Source of the DNA: Salarias fasciatus | Lineage: Eukaryota; Chordata; Actinopteri; Blenniiformes; Blenniidae | Assembly (NCBI RefSeq): GCF_902148845.1 | Contig: NC_043766.1 | Location: 19,046,094 to 19,110,093, forward strand | Reading direction: 5' to 3' | Length of the DNA: 64,000 bases | Part shown: in pieces, positions 36,601-47,790 of the stretch | How positions within the stretch are numbered: the stretch's first letter is position 1 | Layout of the letters: each line of letters begins with the position of its first letter | The notes under the pieces: model-generated | Databases searched by the model: none | What the model was told of the DNA's origin: nothing | Seen by the model: only the letters and a program-made list of their open reading frames with translations | Position numbers and translations under genes: made by a program

Positions 36601-39600
36601 ATTAATTTTGAGAATATTGAGAAGTATGATCAAAAAATTTGTTGACATAATAAGAACTTTTCTACAGCATCTTTAACCAAATGTGTCTTTATATGAAAAC
36701 ATTTGTTCTGTCACATTTCTGTTTCAATCTTGAGATTGGAAATAATCCCCATAGTTCTTTAAAAATATTAACAACACCTGAATTCATTTGAGGTTGTTGT
36801 AATCAGGTTGTTCCACCTCATCACACAGCATTAGCCATTTCAGTGTTCTACATTGAGTAACTTTTGCATCCCTTGGGAGGTCCTGCTCATGCTATAACCG
36901 AAGAAGTGGTATTAATTCATTAATCATTTTGTTGTTTATTTTCCATGATTACAGAGAAGAGAAGCCAGAAAGCAGGAGCAAGCCAATAACCCATTCTACA
37001 TCAAGGCCTCCCCGTCCTCTCAGAAGGTGTTTTTACATGTTACTCTGATTTGTTATTGGTGTTTGTTTGACTTCCCAGAGTGTGTTTTAAATGAAGTGTT
37101 TTCACTATGTAGGTGTACCAGGATACTCCTGGAGTGGAGCACATCCCTGTCGTTCAGATTGACCTCAGTGTGCCTCTCAAAGTCCCAGGTGAAACTCGTT
37201 GATCTTATTTTATCATAAAATACTGGATTAATCACAAACCACATTCTGACTGGAAAGTCATGTATGTGTGTGTGGGTATATGTGTGTACTTTTCTAATCA
37301 TCCCTTGCTGCGATCTTTCTGCCCACTGCAGGTCTGCCTATGTCTGACCAGTATGTCAAGCTTGAGGAGGAGCGTCGGCAGAAAGAGCGAGCAGAAAAAA
37401 AGAAGAAGGAGAAGAAGAAGAGGAAAGAGAAGCGCAGTGGACGAGGCAAAAAGCATGACTCAGGCCCTGAGAGTGAGGAGGACATCACACCTGCACACAT
37501 GGTTGACATTGTTACAGAGGAGATGCCAGAGGTAAGTTGAGAGTGAATTTAAAGATGAGATCCAGTCTTTAAATTGAGTTGGTTAAGATCAAAATACAGT
37601 GATGATTTTGATTTGATTGAAATGATTGGCGTGTTCATAATCAGAAATCAGACGGAGCTTTATTGCCATTGACAGTGCACAAGTTCACAAACTAGGAATT
37701 TTACTCAGTGCAAACGCCGCAACATTAAACATAAACTAGCAACAATAAAAAAAATAAGATAATAAAAAATAAGTATAAAATGTGCAATAAAGGCATGAAA
37801 TAAGTGTTAAAATAGGCCAACAATACACTGTACAGAACGACATAGCATAATGAAAAACCAGTCAGCTAGGTCAAGAGGAAGAACTTTGCACAATAGTTTG
37901 ATTAATCAAAACACCTAGCAAATGAAGTAAATGAACAAATCCTCAACAAAATAATGTGCTGACAAATACAGCGATGCTGTTACCCATGTTCAAATGATAT
38001 TTTGACTCGCCAAGAACTCTTCTGTGTTGGAAACAAGTTAAACCCAGGCATAGCCATTCTCCTGAACTGATTGATAATTACATTGATCCTTGCAAAATAA
38101 AACATAGTTTTTTTAATTCTGTGGTTGTTTCATTAAGGATTTACTGTGGTTGTTATTCCTTTTGATGTTGTTCAATGATTTGTGATATCAGATGCAAACT
38201 AAAGTTTTTCTTTTTGGGGACCTACTGTATTTTCAAGAAAGTCACTGACAGCTTTTGTTTCTCTTTTGTTTTTGTTTTTTGCTCTCTCTTGTTGTTTCAG
38301 AATGCCTTACCCAGTGATGATGATGACAAAGACCCCAATGATCCTCACAAAGCCCTGGATATTGACCTGGACAAGTGAGTGAATATGATGTGGAAGATGA
38401 TCCTTAATTTATTCATATGTTGATTGTCTTAACTTTCAGGTCTGAAATGTTTAAATTAGTCAGATCCGTTGTTTCCACCTCTAAATACACAAAACTCTCA
38501 CTATTTATTTCCTAATACAAATTTTGATGGAAAATCAAATAAATAGATTTTCCGTTAAAATTTGTAATGGTCTGAAACGTGATGGGTTTCTAAATAACTA
38601 TTGTTTTTTTTCCTGAACACGTCTTGAGGTCTCTGGCCACAACAGCCCAGTCAGTCTGACGAGCCCTTCTCCCTCCCGGTTTTCTTATCGCCTTCTGCTT
38701 TTCTGCTTCCTCTTTCTTTATGCATACACACACACCCATTACTGCCTCTTTGCGTGGGCAGTTTGGTGGAATCGGCTGGGCGCAGGTGAGTATCATCCCA
38801 GCCGCAGGACCTGGGCTGTGGGCCCCGGGGCTCGTTGCACTAATACAGCATCCATCCTTGACTCATTCGGACCTTACAGTAGTTGCTTTCTATTTTTGCT
38901 CTTTGTCCCCTTAAACTCCCACTGTCTTTTGACTGTAGCCTTCAACCTTGTAGATTTCCAGCATCTTTGAATGTCCCCATTCTCTTACGCTGCTTCTCTG
39001 TCTGCGTTATTGACTGAGCTTGAAAATATCAGCATCTCTGTTTAAAACAAAGTGCTTTGTGGTCTATTTGCCTTAAAACTAAATTTTAACACCACTACAT
39101 GGCTTACCGCAAATGAATTTTAACTGGATGCTGCTGATGTTCTCAGGGCTTTATTGTTTAGAAAGTGTCCTCCTGGAATCAGGTCTTTAAAGCATCTTGA
39201 CACATTTTTCCAAGCATCAACATTCTTTGAAATACTCAGCATCTGCTTTGCAGTAGATAGATGCTTTCTGCCTTTAGTGGAAAAACTAGAGCATGTGCCC
39301 TTACAACAATGCTGTCCTGTAGGTGAATTCTAACGGTGCAGAAGTGACGGGAGCGGGCAGGAATCAAACACCGAACTTTTTTTTTTTTTTTTTAATGAGT
39401 CCACTGTATGCATGTTACTGCTTAGATAAGCAAGTGCATGAAAATTCTTACTGGTGTCATTGGTAAGAACAATATGTAAAGATAGGAAATTCCTTTTGAA
39501 ATATTGACATTTTGAGCTTTGAAGAAGTCTGTCTTCTGGATTATTCAAAGACTTTTTTATGTCCCTAAACTTTCAAAATTCACACAATAAAAATGTTACC

Positions 39601-42600
39601 ACATAGTCTGGCGTTAATCACACTTAACATTGTGTTTGTCAGAGAATTGCCAGCAGGGGGCTACAAAGCTCTCGTTATAGCCAAAGTACAGACTTTCATA
39701 AAAATAAACTTGACAAATCTTATCAGTTCACTGTGAAGGAATTTGGCTCCATCTCCACAAATGCCCAGAGGCTTGAGCTCTTCCAGAATAAAGACTCAAT
39801 ATAGTGCTTTGAATGACTTTATGGGAATGAGGACGGTATATTGTTGCACCCTACATGCTGTGTACCCCTCTCTATAAATAATACTAATACTTCAAGAGCA
39901 TTGACATGGGTTTTCAGGTCAGTGCTAAATCAAGGACAGCCCTTCTTTTTTTCCAGCTTATAAAATGTAAAAAATGTGTCTGTATATTTATATTTCTTTG
40001 TTCAGGCCACTTGCAGACAGCGAGAAGCTGCCTGTCAGGTCACATCGTGCAGCAGAGGCTTTAAAAAGCCCAGTGGAAGATGGAGAGACGGAGAACGCTG
40101 CCTCCCACGAGCCTAAGAAGAAAAGTAGCAAAGAAAAGAGGGAGAAGAAGAAGGATAAAGACAGGGATAGAAAGGTAAGGTTAAAATGCTTGGTTCACTC
40201 ACAAGGAGTGTTTAGCTTTCTTGTTTCCCTCCGCCTGGCTCACGGCACAGCTTCTTTGTAACCATGCCATCAGAGCGGTTAAAGAACTGTGACGCCTCAG
40301 TGGCTGTACAGCGCGGCCTGACTGACACGGAGCTGAGATTGTTGTCCCGTTTCTGCAGAAGAGCAAAGAAGAGAAGAAGAAGAAGAAACACAAACAGGAA
40401 GAAAAAGAGGAGGATCTCCTCGGGGGCCAGGCCGAAGAGCCTGTGGTCCAGGCAGAAGAAAACAGTGAAGTGGCAGCACCGCCCGCCTCCACCAGTGCTG
40501 AGGTATGCTTTCAGAACATGTCGGAGCAAGTCAGCTTAATTAATACCCACCCTCAAAGTTGGTCTGTCAAGATTTATGCCTAACGGTGATTAAAATGGCC
40601 TGATCTAAAATTCATAATCAAAAACGACTTAAAATACTGTTCCACATACTGTATTATTTCTGTTAAATGGTTACATGCAAACAGTTTGATCATTTTCATT
40701 GACTCAACACTTCCATTGCTTCTTCCCTGCTTGTCTTTCAATCGGCTATAGTGAGGTATCCGTTTCCTGGTAGCTGACTGTGCAGGCTCTTGCCAAATTC
40801 CTGATTTATTCATGAAATAGACGAGTGTGATGCCTTGATCCTCCTTCATGAATAGTAGTTAGATGCAGAAGCTGTTTGGCTATCACCCCTCTCACCTCCT
40901 CGCACTCCTCTCCCTCCCTTCCTCTTCTAGGTTTCGGACCTGGATTTCTGGCTCTCAAACGCTGCAGTGCCCTCTAACACCCAGGTTGAGTCGCGCGCGA
41001 CCCCCCCTCCCCTCCCCATTCGCTCCCTGTCCTGTCCTCTCATCATCTCACATCATTCTTCCTTTATAACACATTTATTGAGCTACCTCATATTGGTTTT
41101 GCCATCGTTCTGTACCTCGTCGCTTCGAGGCCTTTACAAACCAGGGGTGTGATTTCTGGAAAACACAAATATAAACTACGGGAAAGTGTTTTGCATTGAA
41201 ACTCCTCACACTAGTTTTTGTGGAGATATGTGCCAAATACCAAAGAGTTTGAATGTATTTGCACCAGGGCATTTCTTTTTTTTTTTTTTTTTTTTTTTTT
41301 CCAGGCTTTTGGGCTCGTACTTCTTCACTTTAATAAGAAATTGAGATTTCGATTTGATTTTATTTCACAGTGAATATAAAAGAAAAAGAGTTTCCCTACC
41401 TCAGGCAGAAGCCGGGGGTCAATGCACCCAACCCAAATTCTAAATGCATCCCCCAAATCTGGAACTGCGTACCTGCCAGTTTTGCATGTATTGTAAAATA
41501 GATGGTTGTTTTGTATTTGGCAGTAGTGATGCATAACCACAGGAAGTAGGGAAACAATGATCAGACCACCATTGCTGGTGTGAAAGGACGTTCTTCTCAC
41601 TAAGCTCGTCATCTCTGAGAAGAATTTGTTCACATGTAAAAAGTTCTGAAAACTGAACAAAACAGTTTGTTTTTTTTTGTTTTTTTTATGGAATAAAGTT
41701 ACAAATGTGACATGTGATTAGGATCTAATTAACACAATTACATTGCATTATTTTTTACTTCATTCTATTGCTTGGGTATGACACTAGTTGTCAAAAAGCC
41801 TTTTGTCTGGCTTTCTTCGACGCTATTTGAACAAACAAAATATTATTCACTAGATTAATAAATCTTTCCTTAGAGTCTGATTTTCCTTGGTGCAATTTTA
41901 CTACATTTGTTTGGCAAAAGGTGGTTTGAAGAATATGTTTAGTGGAACAAAAGTACGAGAAGAACACTCCCCTGTGTAAAGGCCTTTGCCACCTGCACCT
42001 TTTTGATTCAACTCTCTCTCTTTCACAGGTCACATAACACAGTACTCTCTCATTCTGAAGTCCCAGTCTGTTTTCTAGCATGTGTGTGTGGACACAGTAC
42101 TGTTGTATTTTTATCATTTATTAATATCGGTGGTTGTTGTTGTCGTTGTTGTCGTCAGTCCTGAGCTTATTGTTGCCGTGGAGCTGATAATTGCTCAGTG
42201 GTATCTAAATTCTGTGAAATCTGGTCAGTTGCTGCTTCCTGTTACTGTCACCACTTACGCCAGCATGTTTTCAATGACGGCTTCCTCATGCACTGTCACA
42301 CGCAGAGTCCTGCTAATCTTCGCCTCTTTGTGATCTCCCAAGGTCTTAAACACAAACAGTGCTTCGGACAGAAACATCTCAAAGTTGAGAATTCACTTAT
42401 CAGCATGTTGCAGTTTCTATAACCTTGCATGTGCACCTGTACATTTACAGTATTTAGCTGGAAAACATGCATTGAAGATTTTGAGTACTTCGGGTCACAC
42501 TCAGCTTGTTTATTTTTTTATTCATGAATAATCCTTTTACTTTTTCAATTAAAAAAAAATACCTTATAAAAACTCTGAAGGAACTTTGATTTATCTTTTC

Positions 42601-45600
42601 CCTCTTTTAATAGTGAAACACTGTATACCGAAGGTGGGTTATTAGCTGGAAGAAAAATCACCACCGTTGTTTTTAGTTGTTTTTAACCCTGCTTCCTGCC
42701 CTTACATGCTTCAGTAATTTCTTGCAGGGTTCTATCCAGAGAGTTGGAATAACAATTTGTTGCTCTATCGCTATCTTAAATGTGGGAATATTAAGTGAAT
42801 CTTTGATTTTTAAAGTTTTCAACATTGGTTTAGGGGATTTTTGTTTTCAATCGATCCAGCTGTCATCCCTGTAAAAGCTGACCCAGAAACCTGCCTCTAC
42901 ATGTTTGTGTGGAAGATGTTTTTGTATTCGCTGTCACGCTGCTATCTCAGACGTCACGGTAGCACATATCCTGACTCCCACCAGGAGCCTGTTTGATTTT
43001 TACGGTAATTGAGGAACAGCAGCTAGTTTAGTTAGCTGGTGAGTACCGTGGATCCAGCCGTGCCAGATGAGCCTGCCGTTGTGATCACTGTGTTGGGTGT
43101 GTTGGGTCTCTGTCTCAGTTTAACAAATCAGGTTCACATTAAGGCCATCACAGCTCAGTGGCTGCCAGCAGACCATGAATGACTCTGAGCTCACTAACTT
43201 ACCTGTTTCAACTTCGGAGTGCAAAATTTACTGTGGAAATAGCTACGCTCACTAATGCATTTGCTTTTTGGTGTACCTATGTCAAACAGGAAGTAGCAAC
43301 AGTAGCAGCAGCAGAAGCAGCCCCGGTGCCTGAAGTAACCTCTGGCACAGTGCAAGACTCCGATCCCGACGAACCCAAAGACACTGAAATGGAAGAGACC
43401 GTGAGTTAACAGTGATAACTGTATGAGATTCCAGTTCGCAAAGCACCGATAGGGCGCAACGCATTGGCAGCACTCTGTGTCACAAGTCTGTGTAAATTAT
43501 GTACCACAAACCTGCCAGTTTCTCTGGTTTCTGGAGAAATATTTCACTACTAACTGTGTTTTAAGCTTCTCTCTTGACATTTAGTTTCACATAATTGGTT
43601 GTTACAATTTTTGACTGCTTGTGCCACTCTTATCTTTTGGTGATAAGAAGTCCTCCAAACACAAGAAGAAGAAGCAGAAAAAGGAGAAGGAAGAGAAGGA
43701 GAAGAAAAAGAAGAAGAAGCATCATCACCGTCACCACCACAGCGATGGCGGTGGAGAGGAATCAGTGCAGAATGGCACCGTTGAGGATGAAGAGCCTCTT
43801 CCGGTTGGTGCTGAACATCCTCACCACAGTCCGACATGCTAATAAAAACAATGACTTCATAGCCTTTACATATATTTACCTCATGCATTGACGAAGGTTG
43901 GAAAAAGTGCTTTTTTTGTACATATTACTGCTGCTGTCTTTAAAATTATGTAAAAATTAGATGCCCCCTTTGAGTCTTTTTTTTTTTTTTCACCGGAAAA
44001 CCAGAAAAAAAAACCCCAAAATAAAGCACAGTTTTTCATTCCTCTTCATGGCTCCACTGTGCAAACCCACTGACTGCTGTTAGTGCTCACATTCACACAA
44101 CCTTACTTATGTATCATCTGTGTGCTCTGAGCTCCTGTTGCAGGATACTGAGTTGCAGAATATGCTCGGTCTGACCTGAGCTCTTCTCTCGTTTCAGCCC
44201 ATGTCTAATTACTGCCTGCTAGCGGAGAACTCTTACATCAAGATGGTGAGTGATGGCGAACGTGGATGTTGCTACAACATTGTTCATACATGTCAGGTTT
44301 GGGGAAAATCGCTGCGTTTCGTAGAACTGAATGCTGCCATCTGAACCCTGCTGTGCGCAAAACAAGTTCACAAGATTTGTTGGACAATCAGCTGTGAGCG
44401 CCATTCTCATAGGCATAATCACTGTTCATCCAAAATCTGAACACAATAGTTAGACCCAGTACAGTGTATTGGGAGAAATCATGATGCTTTTTTTTTTTGT
44501 TTAGAAATTTGTAAATTTCATAAGCAGCCAATTAGGTTTTAATTAATTTACAAAAAAGGCAGAAACCTACACAGGGTTCTCATTTTGTCTCCCTCTCTTT
44601 AAAGATGATGGAAGATGCTGATCAGGTATTGGTTGAAGTTCTGTCAGTGGCAGAAGAATTTTTACTCTCTCTCCTAGATGTGTTTCTTTCTGCTCTTTTT
44701 GCTCTTCAAAAACTTCCCTCTGGGGCAAACTACACGAGTGTTTGTGTAGCTCAGCAGCATTGCTTTTCTTTCTGAGGGTGATTCTGTCCTTGTGGTTTTC
44801 TCTTGTGTTCACACACATTCTCGGCACATAAAACATGGTTCCTAACCCTGACAACAAAGAACATGTCACAGTTTCTAATTGTTTGGTTCTTAAATAATTG
44901 CTGAACTTTTGAGAGGCATTGGCGTAAGACAGCTTGCAATGAACATTGATTCCTAGTGTGTAAATACTGTGCTTTTTTTTTTTTTTTTATTTCCTGTCCT
45001 TTGTATTAAGGTATATGACATCCAGGGGAACCTGCAGGATGGCAGTCAGGTGGTGGTGTCTGTAATATTTGAAAACAAGTGTGAGAGCTTCTTAAAATCC
45101 ATGGAGTTCAACGTCCTGGACTCACTCAACTCCAAGCTGCAAAGACCCGAAGGATCAGGCCCACACGATGGCCTCACTGTACCCTTCCAGCTGCCTCCTG
45201 GTAAGTCTTTACCGCCACAAAACATGTTATTATTATTATTATTTATTTATTTTTTTTTTATGGTTGATGTCTGGACTTGCAGTGGAAAGAAAAACTATTA
45301 ACCGTTTGGAGTTTTTGTGTTTTCGGCATCAATTTGCCATTAAATGTGATTCATGTAAGTCACTCGTATAGAGAACTATAAATTGCTTAACGACACAAAA
45401 ACTTTCACATCTTGAATGAAATATCCAAAACCATCTCCAGGGTTTTAGACCTCCAGTGTCTTTAGCTTTTACTTTAGGGTTACTTTTTGCTGCACTGAGC
45501 GTCCTTCATCATGCCTCTGGTGTTGATTTGGCCAGACCGGGGTGCGTGAGGAGCACGGTCAGCTGACCTATCTCACCTCTGGGAGTGGTAGTGAATCAGA

Positions 45601-47790
45601 CTCTGTTCAGCAGCTGGGTAAATGCCACACATGATGAATCTTAACAATGCAGCTGTCCAAAAAAACAAACAAAAAAACTTCTCAGTAGGAAGGTGATTGT
45701 TCCAAATTTGAAAAGACAAAGTAACTTTCTTTCCCCCTGACTACACACCACTAACTTCAAGGTTTTTGACTATCTGCCTCATGTATTGCCTTGAAGACCA
45801 TGTGAAAGGTGGTTGAAGTTTATTGTCCAGTCTGCTGACACAGCAAGCTGGTTTTATCCTTTCAGGATTGTTTGTCTCATCACAGTTGTTTTATAAACAC
45901 AAGTTTCTTTGATCAGTCTACTGATCTGTTGTCTATCTTTTGTGCTGGAATCTACAGTGAAGTTATTGCAGAATCTACTTTTATTTTTTGTCGACTGCAT
46001 ATTTCCGAAAAAGCCCCAAGTTCAGGCTTTCAGTTAAAAGCAGTCATTAGTTCACAGCTGCTCAATGTCTTTTGACTCCCTATCCCTTCTTCATTAAATG
46101 TTTTATTTAAGCGATGGCTTATTGTTTTATCTTTACTTACATTTCATTACAGTTGTTTTTATTTTTTTTATTCTGCATTTGTTGCTGTTCATGTTTGCTG
46201 ATGAAATCTGCTGTACAAATGAAGTTCCTTTAGCTTATGATCAATTGATGCACAGACTCGGGGTATCCAAAGGGGTCGTACATGTGTGTGTGTGTGTGCG
46301 TGTGTGAGATCAGCATAGGTTCTTTTGTTCGGACGCACTAAGAAGCCTCAATGTATGAAATTAAAGTGTCATTACTTACCAGTGAGCCTCTGTCTTGTTT
46401 CAGGAGTGTCCAATGAGGCGCGATTTGTCTTCACTGTGCAGAGCATCGTAATGCCCCAGAAACTGAAGGGAACCCTTACTTTCATAGTCAAGGTAAGTTT
46501 GAATGTTCATGCTAACACGAATCTTAAAAATTAAAAACGAAGAAAAACAAAATGTCACAGAAAAATACATGACTAGCTCTAAAAGGGAGCACTTCCTTTT
46601 TAATCTATAATCTCCATAATTTGTTGACTGAACTTTCAGTAATTTTAAATGCTTTTCGTGATTATTTTTTTGGTACTCAATATTAGTGGTGCGAAAAAAA
46701 AACTAATTCCAATGTTTATTGTGGTCGAGTTTCACAGTGGAATGGTTGTATTTTAAGATGCAGGATCTCTACTATTTTGAGATGTGAAGAAATTCCTCTT
46801 GTTAAATGTGGTGCTGTGCTGCTTCACTGCAGAACGAGGACTCCTCCACCCACGAGAAACTGGACTTCAAACTGCACTTTACCTGCACCTCCTACCTAAT
46901 CACTACTCCGTGCTACAGGTTTGTGACTTATATATTCTCCACTAAAAGTACCACAGTCCTTTAAACCTGTTTTGATCAGTCTTTATTGTTTTTGTTTCTT
47001 GGTTTTCTTATTGATCATATACCAGCCACTGTGCCTGATAATAGTCTGACTGAAATCCCCTTGAAGCAAGTTTGTCAAACGCCCACAACAGAAACAGTCG
47101 TCCATGCATCAAATTTTTAGATTTGGTCTCGAAACAGTTAAAGAAAAAAAGGAAAGAATATTGAAACCGGTTTTGAAATTGAATGCATTTGTGCTGTTTG
47201 TGTTGCCCTTTTTGAAAAAACTGGTTTTGTAATGTTTTTCTCAAGTGCAGTGTTTATCTTTTTTTATTGCTAGTGATGCTTTTGCAAAGCTGCTGGAGTC
47301 TGGAGACCTGAAAGGCAGCTCTGTCCGACTGGAGGGAGTTAATATGCCCTTCCACCATCTACTGGCCAGGATCTGCTTCCACCATCACTTCTCTGGTACG
47401 TGTTCATGAGGACGATAACCTGGCACGATTATGATAGCAGTTTTCTTCCTTTTCATGCAGTTTTGTAACTTTCTGTATGTTCTCTTGTGGTTCAAATTTT
47501 GTGGTTTTTGTGTCACTGATTAGTTGTGGAGAGGATCGACTCCTGTGCCTCAATGTACAGCAGGTCAATCCAGGGTCACCATGTCTGTCTGCTGGTCAAA
47601 ACTGTAAGTAGTCTGTTCACCAGGTTAGCTGAATCTCGTCAGATAAAACAGCTTTTCAGTGGGTCTTCATTTCTTCTTTCGCTTCCATTTCCAGTCCGGT
47701 CAGACGGTGTCCATTGACGCTAAATGTGACGAGCCGACGCTGCTTGGGAATGTGCTGGACGAGATCAAGCAGACCTTCTCTCAGTGCTGA
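22863..47790 (+). CDS. ap3d1: AP-3 complex subunit delta-1
   Basis: Large subunit of the AP-3 adaptor, which sorts cargo from endosomes to lysosomes, melanosomes and synaptic vesicles. 33 coding exons, 3768 nt, 1255 aa, all GT-AG: 22863-22958, 27723-27818, 28615-28695, 28897-28977, 29090-29197, 29323-29452, 30077-30216, 30699-30772, 30884-30933, 31266-31315, 31754-31802, 33282-33427, 33833-33981, 34098-34328, 35481-35712, 35820-35965, 36389-36530, 36955-37026, 37113-37188, 37332-37531, 38301-38374, 40006-40174, 40359-40502, 40931-40984, 43290-43400, 43648-43803, 44198-44245, 45011-45200, 46404-46492, 46833-46918, 47274-47395, 47524-47603, 47695-47790. Exons 1-15 encode the adaptin trunk (residues 1 to about 571), starting MALKIVKGSIDRMFDKNLQD; exons 16-19 hold LDLDAWINEP and NNPFYIKASPSSQK; exons 20-26 the Lys/Glu-rich hinge (about 717-1019, BLVR region); exons 27-33 the ear (SYIKMVYDIQG to DEIKQTFSQC). 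The least certain exons are 24-26. Confidence 0.95.
22959..27722. other. ap3d1 intron 1 (4.8 kb)
   Basis: The first 1.2 kb continues the CpG-rich promoter domain; an open frame at 23732-24169 there lacks family resemblance. The rest is AT-rich with a T run at about 27522-27547 and a possible hAT relic near 26.9 kb. No other gene is recognised. Confidence 0.5.
26860..27050 (+). mobile_element. Possible hAT transposase relic (BED zinc-finger part)
   Basis: A plus-strand frame around 26880-27020 reads SVKIFQNEK-like and VAICHTCNSSISR, then ASFSITNLRQNLKSK, which resembles the BED finger of ZBED-type hAT transposases (AxCxxCNxxIxR ... TTNLxxHLKxKH) with the second Cys/His partners lost. A CAGGGGTG, like some hAT ends, occurs at about 26674; no matching right end was found. 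Only a short decayed piece is present. Confidence 0.35.
34442..34490. repeat. Two adjacent perfect hairpins in ap3d1 intron 14
   Basis: First stem: 14 bp perfect (34442-34455 with 34460-34473, arm TTTTTCCCCATGTC) around loop CTGT. Second stem: 6 bp perfect (GCAGAC 34475-34480 with GTCTGC 34485-34490) around loop ATGG. They lie one base apart, about 115 bp after exon 14. The shared GACATGG core suggests a local fold-back duplication. Confidence 0.6.
37640..37830 (-). mobile_element. LINE-like 3' end fragment in ap3d1 intron 20
   Basis: On the minus strand this ends CTGTCAATGGCAATAAAGCT and is preceded by an AT-rich tract, as seen at the 3' ends of several fish LINE families. No coding part remains and the family cannot be named. 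Confidence 0.4.
38762..38785 (+). other. ap3d1: Candidate 24-nt microexon in ap3d1 intron 21
   Basis: Twenty-four bases lie between GTGGGCAG (acceptor preceded by a pyrimidine-rich tract) and GTGAGT (near-consensus donor). Exon 21 ends with two bases of a codon, so inclusion would keep the frame and add eight residues (NLVESAGR) before KPLADSEK, with no stop. It lies in the hinge, where symmetric exons cluster. Chance splice sites of this quality also occur, so this is a candidate only. Confidence 0.25.
39648..39665 (+). promoter_or_regulatory. CTCF-like motif in ap3d1 intron 21
   Basis: TGCCAGCAGGGGGCTACA matches the CTCF core (CCAGCAGGGGGC) without a mismatch in the central 12 bases. Sequence match only. 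Confidence 0.35.
40985..43289. other. ap3d1 intron 24 (2.3 kb)
   Basis: Non-coding, AT-rich, with a T run at about 41277-41300 and GTT/GTC repeats near 42131-42158. Its donor is GTTGAG, weaker than its neighbours. No inserted gene or classifiable element is seen. Confidence 0.4.
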
